The position numbers were made by a program, and so were the translations under genes. From Acidobacteriaceae bacterium (lineage in GTDB: Bacteria > Acidobacteriota > Terriglobia > Terriglobales > Acidobacteriaceae), in contig PKXI01000207.1 of the NCBI GenBank assembly GCA_003133425.1, positions 9,357-17,079 of the forward strand: a stretch of 7,723 bases of DNA, read 5' to 3'. The notes under the pieces are model-generated. The model did no database searches, was not told the DNA's origin, and saw only the letters and a program-made list of their open reading frames with translations. Positions within the stretch are counted from its first letter, which is position 1; every line of letters begins with the position of its first letter. Shown here piece after piece: positions 1 to 6,762 of this stretch.

Positions 1-918
1 CTGGTCGATCCCAAGCGCGTGGAACTGGGCATGTACGAAGGCATTCCGCACCTCTTCACGCCCATCATCACCGAGCCCAAGCTGGCCGCCAACGCGCTGC
101 GCAACGCCGTTCGCGAAATGGAGCGCCGCCTCAAGCTGCTGGCCTCGCGCAGCGTGCGCAACATCGATCAGTACAACAAGCTGTTTGAAGGCGTCATGCC
201 TTCGCTCTTCGACGAAGGCGACCAGGAAGAACCGCTTCCTTACATCGTCATCATCATCGACGAACTGGCCGACCTCATGATGCTCGACCGCTCCAACGTG
301 GAAGAGTCCATCACGCGTCTCGCCCAAATGGCGCGCGCCGTCGGCATTCACCTCATTCTCGCCACGCAGCGCCCCAGCGTCGACGTAATCACCGGCCTCA
401 TCAAGGCCAACGTGCCCACGCGCATCAGCTTCCGTCTTGCCACCAAGGTCGACTCGCGCACCATCCTCGACACCAACGGCGCAGAGGCTCTGCTCGGACG
501 CGGCGACATGCTCTTCCTGCCGCCGGGAACCAGCCGCCTCATGCGCCTGCACGCGCCCTACGTGAGCGAAAAAGAAACCGCCGCCGTGGTCGCCTTCTGG
601 AAAGACCAGGGCCAGGCCGAGTACGTCGAAGGCTTCCTCGAATCGCCCAAGGATGAGCGCGTCAGCGTCGACGGTTCCAACCCCGACCCCGACGAGAACG
701 ATCCCATGTTCGACGACGCTGTGCGCCTGGTCTTTGAATTCGGCAAGGCCTCAACGTCACTCTTGCAGCGCCGTCTGCGCATCGGCTATGGCCGCGCCGC
801 GCACCTGATCGACCTGATGGAGCGCGACGGCCTCGTTGGCCCCGCCGACGGCTCGCGCCCCCGCGAACTCCTCAAAGCTCCCGGCTGGCTCCACGAAGTA
901 ATGGCCAGCAACGAATAG
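1..918 (+). CDS. ftsK: FtsK/SpoIIIE-type DNA translocase, C-terminal part (5' end outside window)
   Basis: ATP-driven, septum-anchored DNA pump that moves chromosome termini into daughter cells and, in the known family, activates XerCD recombination at dif. The reading frame is open from base 1, and the first codons (LVDPKRVELGMYEGIPHL) match the family just after the Walker A region, so the membrane domain and Walker A lie off the left edge. Numbering residues from base 1, Walker B is the hydrophobic run ending in DELADLMM (about 81-94). The signature ATQRPSVDVITGLIKANVPTR starts at 121, followed by SRTILD and the GxGDMLF element. The last ~65 residues (from about 234, DPMFDDAVRLV) are the winged-helix gamma domain, with LLQRRLRIGYGRAAHLID as the recognition helix region that reads KOPS-type polarity sites. 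The C-terminus looks intact. Codons are strongly C/G-ending (a hand count of bases 361-420 gives 41 G+C of 60). The GTG at 19 is only an internal codon, not the start. Confidence 0.96.
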   Translation: MVDPKRVELGMYEGIPHLFTPIITEPKLAANALRNAVREMERRLKLLASRSVRNIDQYNKLFEGVMPSLFDEGDQEEPLPYIVIIIDELADLMMLDRSNVEESITRLAQMARAVGIHLILATQRPSVDVITGLIKANVPTRISFRLATKVDSRTILDTNGAEALLGRGDMLFLPPGTSRLMRLHAPYVSEKETAAVVAFWKDQGQAEYVEGFLESPKDERVSVDGSNPDPDENDPMFDDAVRLVFEFGKASTSLLQRRLRIGYGRAAHLIDLMERDGLVGPADGSRPRELLKAPGWLHEVMASNE

Positions 919-968
919 TTCAAGCGCCTGACCCTTTCCGCGCATCTATTCACCAGGAGCAATTCGCA

Positions 969-2276
969 ATGAGGAAACTCCTGTGCTTCTGCCTGCTGGT
1001 CTGCGTCCCCCTGGCGGCGCAAGAGGTTCCCGTAGCCACTGAACTGTCCGGCAACCCCTTCTTCATCAAGAAGACCTGGCTCATCGGCGGCGTGGGCTCC
1101 TGGGATTACCTCACCATGGACCCAAGCGCGCAACGGCTTTATATCGCCCACGGTTCCTCGGTTCAGGTGGTGGACGTGGAGACCGGTACGATTGCCGGTG
1201 AGATTTCCGGCTTCCGCGAAGCCCACGCCATTTCCCTTGACGACACCGGAGCATTGGGCTACATCAGCGACGGCCGCGCCAATAACGTGAAAGTCTTCGA
1301 CCGTCGATCACTGCTGATCGTCGCCACCATTCCCACGGTTCCGAATCCACGCGCCCTGGTTTTCGAGCCGCAAACCAAACTGCTCTTTGCTGTCTGCACT
1401 GTTCCCCCTGGAACCGCATCCGCTTCTCAGGTGAGCTGCGGAAGCATGCAGCCCGCTGCCTCGCGCGGACCTCCTCAAAGAGCGAACGTCGTCTCCAGCA
1501 TCGCCGTCATCGACACCGTTACCCGGGCGGCGTTGGGTCAAATCCTGTTTCCCGGAAAGCTTGGCTTTGCGGAGGCCGACGGCAACGGCAAGGTCTACGT
1601 CAACGTCACGGATCGAAATCAGGTCCTCCGTCTCGACGCCCAGGCCATCGCGGTCCTCCTTCAGAAGCAACTGGCCGCCCATCCATCAAACCCGGCAGTC
1701 TCGCCTGCTCCGGAGCTTTCTGCGATTCCCGCTGTGGACCCCTCCGTGAATCCCTCCCCGCGTATTGAGGTTTTCACTCCCGCCGTCACTCTTGATTGGA
1801 GCCGCACCCGCCCGCCCGACGAAGATGTATTTACTTTTCCGCTTCCTGCAGGATGCCGGCAGCCCGTGAGCCTTGCCGTCGATGGCGCTCACATGCGGAT
1901 GTTCGCGGCCTGCGACAATTGGAAAATCGCAGTCCTCAACACCGGCACCGGCGAGCCGGTTGCATCGCTCACCACCGGTCCCGGCACCGACGCCATCGCC
2001 TATGACCAGAGCCGCGGACTCATCTTCTCCGCCAACGGCGGCGGTTATGGAAGCCTCACCGTCATCCGCCAGGACGCAACCACTGACACCTACGCGGTGA
2101 TACAGGACCTCCCTACACAAGAGCGGGCACGGACGCTGGCAATCGATTCCTCCACAGGCGCAGTCTACCTCGTTACGGATTTCATTGGAGTCGACCTCGC
2201 GCACCAGGGCGGCATCGGCGCGCTAAAGTCTGGTCCGATCAACGGCAGCTTCCAGGTGCTCGTCATCGCCCACTAG
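969..2276 (+). CDS. Secreted YVTN-like beta-propeller protein, function unknown
   Basis: A 435-residue exported protein. The start is supported by AGGAG at 955-959, nine bases before the ATG. Residues 1-17 form a short signal peptide (MRKLLCFCLLVCVPLAA, then QE). The mature part has recurring strand patterns typical of YVTN/WD40-like propellers: RLYIAHGSSVQVVDVETGTIAGEI (~56-79), LGYISDGRANNVKVFDRRSLLIVATI (~96-121), SSIAVIDTVTRAALGQI (~166-182), KVYVNVTDRNQVLRLDAQ (~198-215), RMFAACDNWKIAVLNTGTGEPVASL (~310-334), LIFSANGGGYGSLTVIRQD (~351-369) and AVYLVTDF (~398-405). That is compatible with about seven blades. Two low-complexity insertions interrupt it: a Ser/Cys/Pro stretch at ~142-162 and a Pro-rich stretch at ~239-273. 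No catalytic motif is visible. Such proteins are often annotated as lactonase-like or surface propellers, but neither activity can be claimed. It follows ftsK after 50 bases with no visible terminator between, so read-through is possible. Confidence 0.88.
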   Translation: MRKLLCFCLLVCVPLAAQEVPVATELSGNPFFIKKTWLIGGVGSWDYLTMDPSAQRLYIAHGSSVQVVDVETGTIAGEISGFREAHAISLDDTGALGYISDGRANNVKVFDRRSLLIVATIPTVPNPRALVFEPQTKLLFAVCTVPPGTASASQVSCGSMQPAASRGPPQRANVVSSIAVIDTVTRAALGQILFPGKLGFAEADGNGKVYVNVTDRNQVLRLDAQAIAVLLQKQLAAHPSNPAVSPAPELSAIPAVDPSVNPSPRIEVFTPAVTLDWSRTRPPDEDVFTFPLPAGCRQPVSLAVDGAHMRMFAACDNWKIAVLNTGTGEPVASLTTGPGTDAIAYDQSRGLIFSANGGGYGSLTVIRQDATTDTYAVIQDLPTQERARTLAIDSSTGAVYLVTDFIGVDLAHQGGIGALKSGPINGSFQVLVIAH

Positions 2277-2290
2277 GTCCCCACTTGGTT

Positions 2291-2310
2291 TCTGCCCGAA
2301 AGCAGATTTT
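2291..2310 (+). terminator. Possible small intrinsic terminator after the beta-propeller gene
   Basis: Fifteen bases after the stop codon, TCTGC (2291-2295) and GCAGA (2302-2306) can pair around a six-base loop (CCGAAA) and are followed directly by TTTT (2307-2310). The stem is only five base pairs and the T-run is short, so it would be a weak terminator. Position and orientation fit the upstream gene, and nothing better lies between it and the next gene. Confidence 0.4.
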
Positions 2311-2369
2311 CCCTGGGTAGCGCGGACCTCCTGCCGGGTGCCTCCGTGCCGGGAGCCCCAGTGCCTGCT

Positions 2370-2406
2370 CTGAGCGAAGCCGAAGGGCCTCGTCCGCCGC
2401 GGCGGA
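2370..2406. repeat. Repeat-like intergenic patch with GAGCGAAGCCGAAGG core and a 14-bp perfect palindrome
   Basis: Bases 2370-2389 read CTGAGCGAAGCCGAAGGGCC. This resembles the short GAGCGAAG(T/C)CGAAGG-type dispersed repeat that I recall from noncoding DNA of many bacteria. A few bases on, TCCGCCGCGGCGGA (2393-2406) is a perfect 14-bp palindrome. The surrounding bases (about 2310-2410) are GC-rich with Pro/Gly/Arg-like nonsense translations and no credible ORF. Whether this is a copy of a dispersed repeat cannot be shown from one window, where it occurs only once. Confidence 0.35.
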
Positions 2407-2422
2407 AGACCTGGGATGAATC

Positions 2423-2451
2423 TTCAACTCATTCAACCCCTTTGATATGAT
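2423..2451 (+). promoter_or_regulatory. Possible sigma-70-like promoter for the leader ORF and lyase gene
   Basis: TATGAT at 2446-2451 matches five of six positions of the -10 consensus. TTCAAC at 2423-2428, 17 bases upstream, matches the -35 consensus poorly (about three of six). Transcription would start near 2458 and leave a leader of about 110 bases before the lyase ATG at 2570. The -10 overlaps the in-frame ATG at 2447, which argues against that ATG being the translation start. Confidence 0.3.
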
Positions 2452-2473
2452 TGTCCGGCGCGAGCACCCGAAG

Positions 2474-2488
2474 TCGAGGCTGCCTCGA
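2474..2488 (+). other. Inverted repeat in the lyase leader
   Basis: TCGAGGC-T-GCCTCGA is a perfect inverted repeat with seven-base arms around one base, so a transcript could form a six-pair stem with a CTG loop. It lies about 16 bases after the inferred transcription start. No T-run follows, so it is not an obvious terminator. It may be an operator, a 5'-UTR stabilising hairpin or chance. A second small palindrome, CATGCATG, lies at 2498-2505. Confidence 0.3.
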
Positions 2489-2498
2489 ACCACGATTC

Positions 2499-2573
2499 AT
2501 GCATGCCGTAAACTTCAGAACCATAGTTTTAGCCGCGCTGCTCGTCCAGCCCCGTACCAGGGAGCGGAAATGA
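2499..2573 (+). CDS. Possible 24-residue leader peptide overlapping the lyase start (ATGA)
   Basis: An ATG at 2499 opens a frame of 24 codons (MHAVNFRTIVLAALLVQPRT, then RERK) that stops with TGA at 2571-2573. The stop overlaps the ATG at 2570 of the lyase gene in the classic ATGA arrangement of translational coupling. The peptide has a hydrophobic centre (TIVLAALLV, residues 8-16) flanked by basic residues, like a very short signal or membrane peptide. Against it: no convincing ribosome binding site precedes 2499 (a GAGG at 2476-2479 is too far away), and an ORF this small can arise by chance. It could also be a decayed alternative signal peptide of the lyase in another frame. Confidence 0.25.
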   Translation: MHAVNFRTIVLAALLVQPRTRERK

Positions 2574-4735
2574 AATCGGTCATATACAGATACGTAATTC
2601 TTGGATCGCTGATCGCTGCCGCACTTTCCCCAACCGCGAAGACCCAGCCTCAGAAGTCCCCGCAGGAGCTATCCAAGGCTGAAGTCCGCCAGCGCGAAGC
2701 CGCAGTGTTCGATGCGCTCGACCTCACCCGCCCCGATCTCGCCGCAGTTGCCGCCGCATGGAAGCAGCACGAGGCGCCCGCCGCCGAGAAAGCCTTCGCC
2801 GCTTATCTCCGCGCAAGTGAGTCGGTGCACTGGGGGCCGGACACCGAGACGGGCAATCGAGGGCTGCGCGTTGAACACGACAAGACCCTTGCCGAATGGG
2901 CCGTCGCCGGCAAGCTCCAAGGCGGCCAGACTCCCTACTTCTACACCTTTCCCAACGGTGACGTCGACTGGCACTACAACGCGACGCAACACATGCCCGG
3001 CGTAGCGCCGGACAACGAGTGGCAGTGGCAACTGAACCGCATGCCCTCCTGGGGACCGCTCGGGCGCATGTATCGGGAGACGCGCGACGAGCGCTATGCA
3101 CAGACCTTCGATCGCGAGATGCTCTCATGGATCGCGCAATGTCCGGTGGCCGATCATGTTGACAACGTCTCTGGGTCGGCGTGGCGCACCATCGAAGCGG
3201 GCATTCGCATGGGCGGTTCGTGGCCAGCCGCATTCTTTGCTTTTCGCCGTTCGCCGTCCCTCAGTGATGCTGACCTGGTCTTGTTCGTGAGCGCCTTTCT
3301 CGATCACGGAAATTATCTCCGCCACTACAACACTCGCCTGAACTTTCTCACCATGGAGATGAGCGGGCTCTACGCAGTCGGCGCGCTGTTTCCCGAGTTT
3401 AAAAACGCGGCGGAGTGGCGCAGCTTTGCAGCCGGCAAACTCACTGAAGAGGCACGCACGCAGTTCCTTCCCGATGGCGCCCAGGACGAGCTTTCAACGG
3501 AGTATCAGAATGTTGCCCTCGGCAATATTCTTAAAATTCTCGAGATCGCGCGCTGGACCGGACGCCTTGCCGAGCTTCCTGCGGGCTACGCTGCGCCGCT
3601 CGAAAAGGGATACGAGTTTCAGGTAGCCATCATGGCTCCGGACCGATTCAGTCCCAAGTACAACAACGGGCTGCCGCAGTATCTGCCCTCCATCTTCAAG
3701 CTGGCCGTGGACAACTTTCCCGATCGCAGCGTTTTCAAATGGGTGGCGAGCAACGGAGTCCAGGGCAAACCGCCGGCGTTCACTTCAGCTTTTCTCAACC
3801 GCGCCGGAGAAACCGCCATGCGCTCCGGCTGGAGCCGCGACGACAATTACCTGGGCTTTCGCCTCGGCCCCATCGGCATGGGCCATCAGCACCAGGACAA
3901 GCTCAGCGTCGTCATCTGGGCCTGGGGACGATCGCTCGTGTTCAACACCGGCGGCGGCAGCTACGAGCAGAGCAAGTGGAGAACCTGGGCCACCTCCAGC
4001 TTCGGCTCCAACTGCATGATCGTGGACGACCTGGGCCAGAATCGCCCCACCACTTCGAAGGACCCATGGCACGACCCGGACCTGATCAGTCAAGGCCCCA
4101 TCGATGGCCACTGGCAAACCAACAGCGTCTTCGATTTTGCTTCCGGAGACTACTCAGAGGGCTACGGCCCGCAGCGTCTCAAGCCCGCCTCGCAGCGGCG
4201 CGACGTGCTCTTTCTCAAGCCCGACCTTTTTGTAGTCGCTGACCGTATGCGCCCCAACGACGCCAAGCGGCACAAGTATCAGGCCCGCTGGCAACTGCTC
4301 ACAACAAACACGCGCATCGCTCCGGAGACGAATGTTCTGTCGACTACGGATGCGGGCCTGGCAAATATCGCCATCGTTCCCCTGTTGAGAAAAGGGCTGG
4401 CGGTCGCCGCCGTGTCGGGCCAGGAGTCCCCGGAGATTCTCGGCTGGAATGTGCGCAAGGACATGGACCCGCAAAATGTTCCTGCAACCACGCTGCTCCA
4501 TACGCGCACCGGCGCAGGCCCGCAGCTTTTGCTCACGCTCTTCATCCCGCTTCATCCGGGCCCGGCGAACCCCGTTACCAGCGTCAAGCACGGCAAAGAC
4601 GGCCATTCCGCCACAGTCACCTTCACCGATGGCCGCAAATTGCTCATCTCCGCTCCCGGCGAGCGCGGCATTAACGTGGAAGAGAAGTTGCCCCGCGGAA
4701 AGCGTGGGCGCTCTGCCAGATCGGGCGCGAATTGA
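2570..4735 (+). CDS. Secreted heparinase II/III-family polysaccharide lyase
   Basis: A 721-residue exported enzyme expected to cleave a uronic-acid-containing polysaccharide by beta-elimination; the substrate is unknown. An in-frame ATG at 2447 exists, but the ATG at 2570 is preferred because GGGAGCGGAA lies just before it and a signal peptide follows at once (MKSVIYRYVILGSLIAAALS, cleavage around 20-25). The N-terminal alpha/alpha-toroid runs from about 130 to 400: VDWHYN (W134), EWQWQLNRM (151-158), SAWRTIEAG and NFLTMEMSGLYAVGALFPEFK (from N258). DGAQDELSTEYQ (E307, Y312) closes the toroid active-site region. The C-terminal beta-sandwich begins near MRSGWS (417-422), contains GHQHQDKLS (H439, H441, D443) and continues with DVLFLKPDLFVVADRM. 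By analogy with the family, N258, Y312 and a histidine of the GHQH motif are the catalytic candidates. The residue after N258 is Phe, where PL17 alginate lyases have His as I recall, so a canonical PL17 assignment is doubtful. No transporter or regulator gene is adjacent. Confidence 0.9.
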   Translation: MKSVIYRYVILGSLIAAALSPTAKTQPQKSPQELSKAEVRQREAAVFDALDLTRPDLAAVAAAWKQHEAPAAEKAFAAYLRASESVHWGPDTETGNRGLRVEHDKTLAEWAVAGKLQGGQTPYFYTFPNGDVDWHYNATQHMPGVAPDNEWQWQLNRMPSWGPLGRMYRETRDERYAQTFDREMLSWIAQCPVADHVDNVSGSAWRTIEAGIRMGGSWPAAFFAFRRSPSLSDADLVLFVSAFLDHGNYLRHYNTRLNFLTMEMSGLYAVGALFPEFKNAAEWRSFAAGKLTEEARTQFLPDGAQDELSTEYQNVALGNILKILEIARWTGRLAELPAGYAAPLEKGYEFQVAIMAPDRFSPKYNNGLPQYLPSIFKLAVDNFPDRSVFKWVASNGVQGKPPAFTSAFLNRAGETAMRSGWSRDDNYLGFRLGPIGMGHQHQDKLSVVIWAWGRSLVFNTGGGSYEQSKWRTWATSSFGSNCMIVDDLGQNRPTTSKDPWHDPDLISQGPIDGHWQTNSVFDFASGDYSEGYGPQRLKPASQRRDVLFLKPDLFVVADRMRPNDAKRHKYQARWQLLTTNTRIAPETNVLSTTDAGLANIAIVPLLRKGLAVAAVSGQESPEILGWNVRKDMDPQNVPATTLLHTRTGAGPQLLLTLFIPLHPGPANPVTSVKHGKDGHSATVTFTDGRKLLISAPGERGINVEEKLPRGKRGRSARSGAN

Positions 4736-4753
4736 GGTCACGCTGAGTGGAAA
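4736..4753. other. Convergent gene junction without a visible terminator
   Basis: Only 18 bases separate the stop codon of the lyase (+) from the stop codon of the convergent gene (-). No stem-loop with a T-run is seen on either strand here, so each transcript probably runs into the other gene's 3' end or relies on Rho. Confidence 0.6.
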
Positions 4754-6643
4754 TTAATTCCGGGGCACGGAATAGAAGGCGATCTGGTCGCGAGTCAGCA
4801 CTGCCAGCTGTGAGCTGTCAGGCGACAGTGCGAATCCGTCGCGGCTCAATGACGGAGAACCAACCAGTACCTTGAGCAGGCGCTTGCCATCTCCAGTGCG
4901 ATAGACATTCAGCTCCTCTGAGGAGAGGTCCTTAGAGCTAAAGGGCGTATTCGATGGAACGAAGCGGTTGGACTGCACGATCTTGACAACGAAAACATCA
5001 TGATTCGCACTGCCTCCCGCGGCAAAGCCAAACTCATTAAAGTTTGAGATGCCTTGCAGCACCGGCGTTCCGTTGGAGCGCAGAACGCGGTACTCGAGCC
5101 CTTTGGTCAGCGTATTGCAGCTCACCATGAACAGAAAGTCCGGCACGATGCTGGAGAGCACCGGCACGCAGCTCGAGTTGAACAGAGCCACGGTTGATGC
5201 ATGGTTGTCCCAGGTCAGCATCGAAATGCGGTAGCGCATGTTCGGCTGCGCCAGTAGCCTCGCCTGACCCTCATTCAGGAGCGTTGGCGGCATCAGGCCC
5301 GAGCGCGCGGTCGATGTGGCGACGGTCTCGAGGTTGCGATTCAGAATCCGGATGTCGACATCTTCTTCCGGGTTGCCGCCCAGGCTCTGGCTAAGCTGGG
5401 CATGCAACTCCGGCGTGTGCCGCTCGCGGATCACGCCGACGGCAACAAAAGCGCCATCGGGGGCTTTTCGCACGAAGGCAAGCGGTCCGTCGATCGGAAC
5501 GCTGTTCTGAATCTTCAGCCCCTCGCCATAGACACGCAACTCGGAGCCCACATGCACCAGCACACGGCCCTCAGACAGCGGCCAGAGGTACTGCCCGTTG
5601 TCGGGTATTTCCCATTCGACAACGTGTGTCACCAGGCGTGTGTCGGTGTCCACCAGAACCGCGCGGATCACGCGTTCGGTCGATCCCGCTGGCCCCAGGT
5701 TATGCCTGGACAAAAGTGCGTGAGGGTTGAAGGCGACCAAAAGTTCCCTGGGACCGAGATACGCCAGCACCTCATCGTGGTCGAAGTTGGTGATCACCCT
5801 CTGGGGGCGTGGAGCATACCCGAACTGGCTGATTGAAATGCTTGCCGCGATGTTGCCCAGGTCGTCCGTACCGCCCGACGGCAATTCCTGGTTGCACTGC
5901 GGCGGCGCGCAAAGATCGATGTCGGCGCCTGGCGGCTTGGATGGAAGCAGTTCTTCCATTTTTATATCTGTGGACCTCTCCGGGCCGGAAGCGCCAGGAG
6001 ATGGTGGCAGAGCGGCCCCAGGATTGGCCGGCACCGTGACAAATGCCTCTTTCGCGGGAACCAGCAGCAGCAGGCTACTCCTGTCGAGCGACACATTGTG
6101 GTCCTTCGAGCTCAGAACAGTACTGTTCTCCAGTCCAGTGCCAACGCTCAGCTTCAATCCCCTGATGCCGGATACTTCCCCCATCTGCAGGTGCGGGACC
6201 GCCGTCGTTTGCCCCAACGTCGCCGAGTGATAAATAGGGGAGACGTAATCCATTGTGCCGCTGACCATGCCTAGGTCGACAGTGGGCGGCGGTGCCGCCA
6301 GCGCCACCAGCACCAGTTCGAAGTCGCCCATCTTCTTGCCCATGCATTGCGCCTTGGTAAAGGCAAGATCGATCTCGGCGCCTTTGGCGGTTTTGGTGTG
6401 AGGAACCACCGCGATCACATGCCCCTCGAGAATCGCTCCGTTCATGAGCACGCAATCTTTGCCTCGCCAATCGACGCTGACGCTCGCAAAGACGGTTGCA
6501 CCCAACTTCAGTACGTTGGAATTCAGATCCGCCATCAACTCCGCCTGAACAGGCGTGACGAAGGGCTTGGCGCCACTGTCTGCAAAAAGCGGCGCGCAAC
6601 AGAGCGCAAACGTGATTGCCCAACTTTGAATCCGCGCTATCAT
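4754..6643 (-). CDS. Secreted two-module protein with propeller-like C-terminal half, function unknown
   Basis: A 629-residue exported protein that I do not recognise by name. The ATG at 6643 is chosen over an in-frame TTG at 6655: GAAGG lies five bases before the ATG, the perfect -10 box at 6665-6670 would leave almost no leader before the TTG, and the signal peptide from the ATG is regular (MIARIQSWAITFALCCAPLFA, then DSG). Residues ~30-200 form a beta-rich module beginning TPVQAELMADLNSNVLKLG, with GAILEGHV (69-76) and two cysteines (C64, C100) that could form a disulfide. The pattern 'LxxGTxVxA... NGAxLxGxV... LxF' resembles generic secreted beta-barrel modules, but homology is not claimed. 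Residues ~203-250 are a Pro/Ser/Gly-rich linker, including LCAPPQCNQ. The C-terminal ~365 residues show repeated WD40-like strands (EVLAYLGPRELLVAF, GRVLVHVGSELRVYGEG, FALSPDSSQLAVLTRDQIAFYSV), probably a propeller. The role is perhaps binding or scaffolding outside the cytoplasm, which is inference. Confidence 0.85.
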   Translation of the reverse strand: MIARIQSWAITFALCCAPLFADSGAKPFVTPVQAELMADLNSNVLKLGATVFASVSVDWRGKDCVLMNGAILEGHVIAVVPHTKTAKGAEIDLAFTKAQCMGKKMGDFELVLVALAAPPPTVDLGMVSGTMDYVSPIYHSATLGQTTAVPHLQMGEVSGIRGLKLSVGTGLENSTVLSSKDHNVSLDRSSLLLLVPAKEAFVTVPANPGAALPPSPGASGPERSTDIKMEELLPSKPPGADIDLCAPPQCNQELPSGGTDDLGNIAASISISQFGYAPRPQRVITNFDHDEVLAYLGPRELLVAFNPHALLSRHNLGPAGSTERVIRAVLVDTDTRLVTHVVEWEIPDNGQYLWPLSEGRVLVHVGSELRVYGEGLKIQNSVPIDGPLAFVRKAPDGAFVAVGVIRERHTPELHAQLSQSLGGNPEEDVDIRILNRNLETVATSTARSGLMPPTLLNEGQARLLAQPNMRYRISMLTWDNHASTVALFNSSCVPVLSSIVPDFLFMVSCNTLTKGLEYRVLRSNGTPVLQGISNFNEFGFAAGGSANHDVFVVKIVQSNRFVPSNTPFSSKDLSSEELNVYRTGDGKRLLKVLVGSPSLSRDGFALSPDSSQLAVLTRDQIAFYSVPRN

Positions 6644-6664
6644 CCTTGCCTTCAATCGAGAGCG

Positions 6665-6670
6665 ATTATA
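6665..6670 (-). promoter_or_regulatory. -10 box (perfect TATAAT) upstream of the two-module protein gene
   Basis: On the minus strand, bases 6670-6665 read TATAAT, a perfect -10 match in an AT-rich pocket (TTGAATATAATCG). No good -35 is visible at 16-18 bases; the best candidates there (AATACA, ATACAG) are poor. Transcription would begin near 6658 and give a leader of about 15 bases, just long enough to hold the GAAGG binding site at 6653-6649 and the ATG at 6643. Confidence 0.5.
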
Positions 6671-6735
6671 TTCAAGCGGACTGCCTCTGTATTGAAAGGT
6701 CGCAGAACCCTCGCAGCTTCAGCGGATTTGGTTGC

Positions 6736-6748
6736 GGCGCCCAGCGCC
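6736..6748. other. Short GC hairpin between two minus-strand genes
   Basis: GGCGC (6736-6740) and GCGCC (6744-6748) pair perfectly around CCA. It lies 15 bases past the stop of the TIGR03435-family gene, where a terminator would be expected, but no T-run follows on the minus strand. It may help Rho-dependent termination or be chance in GC-rich DNA. Confidence 0.25.
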
Positions 6749-6762
6749 TCGATCGGTATTTC

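Noticed and set aside
786..1226. 146-codon minus-strand frame spanning the ftsK end and the start of the propeller gene
   Set aside because: It runs antisense across two well-supported genes and shows no motif or start signal of its own.
2263..2493. 76-codon minus-strand frame across the intergenic gap
   Set aside because: It overlaps the 3' end of the propeller gene and the repeat-like patch, lacks a ribosome binding site and has low-complexity Arg/Ala/Pro-rich content.
2447..2569. Upstream in-frame ATG that would lengthen the lyase by 41 residues
   Set aside because: No ribosome binding site precedes it, it overlaps a good -10 box, and the extra residues are basic and polar and would bury the signal peptide that begins at 2570.
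4154..4741. 195-codon open frame on the minus strand inside the lyase gene
   Set aside because: It is a shadow of the GC-rich lyase coding frame, which has clear family motifs throughout; the translation has no recognisable domain and no start signals.
6075..6623. 182-codon minus-strand frame overlapping the N-terminal half of the two-module protein
   Set aside because: It is in an alternative frame of a gene with a signal peptide, ribosome binding site and promoter; its Arg/Gly-rich translation is typical of a shadow frame.
6644..6655. TTG start four codons upstream for the 4754-6643 gene
   Set aside because: It has no ribosome binding site and would lie about three bases after the expected transcription start; the ATG at 6643 has GAAGG at the right distance.
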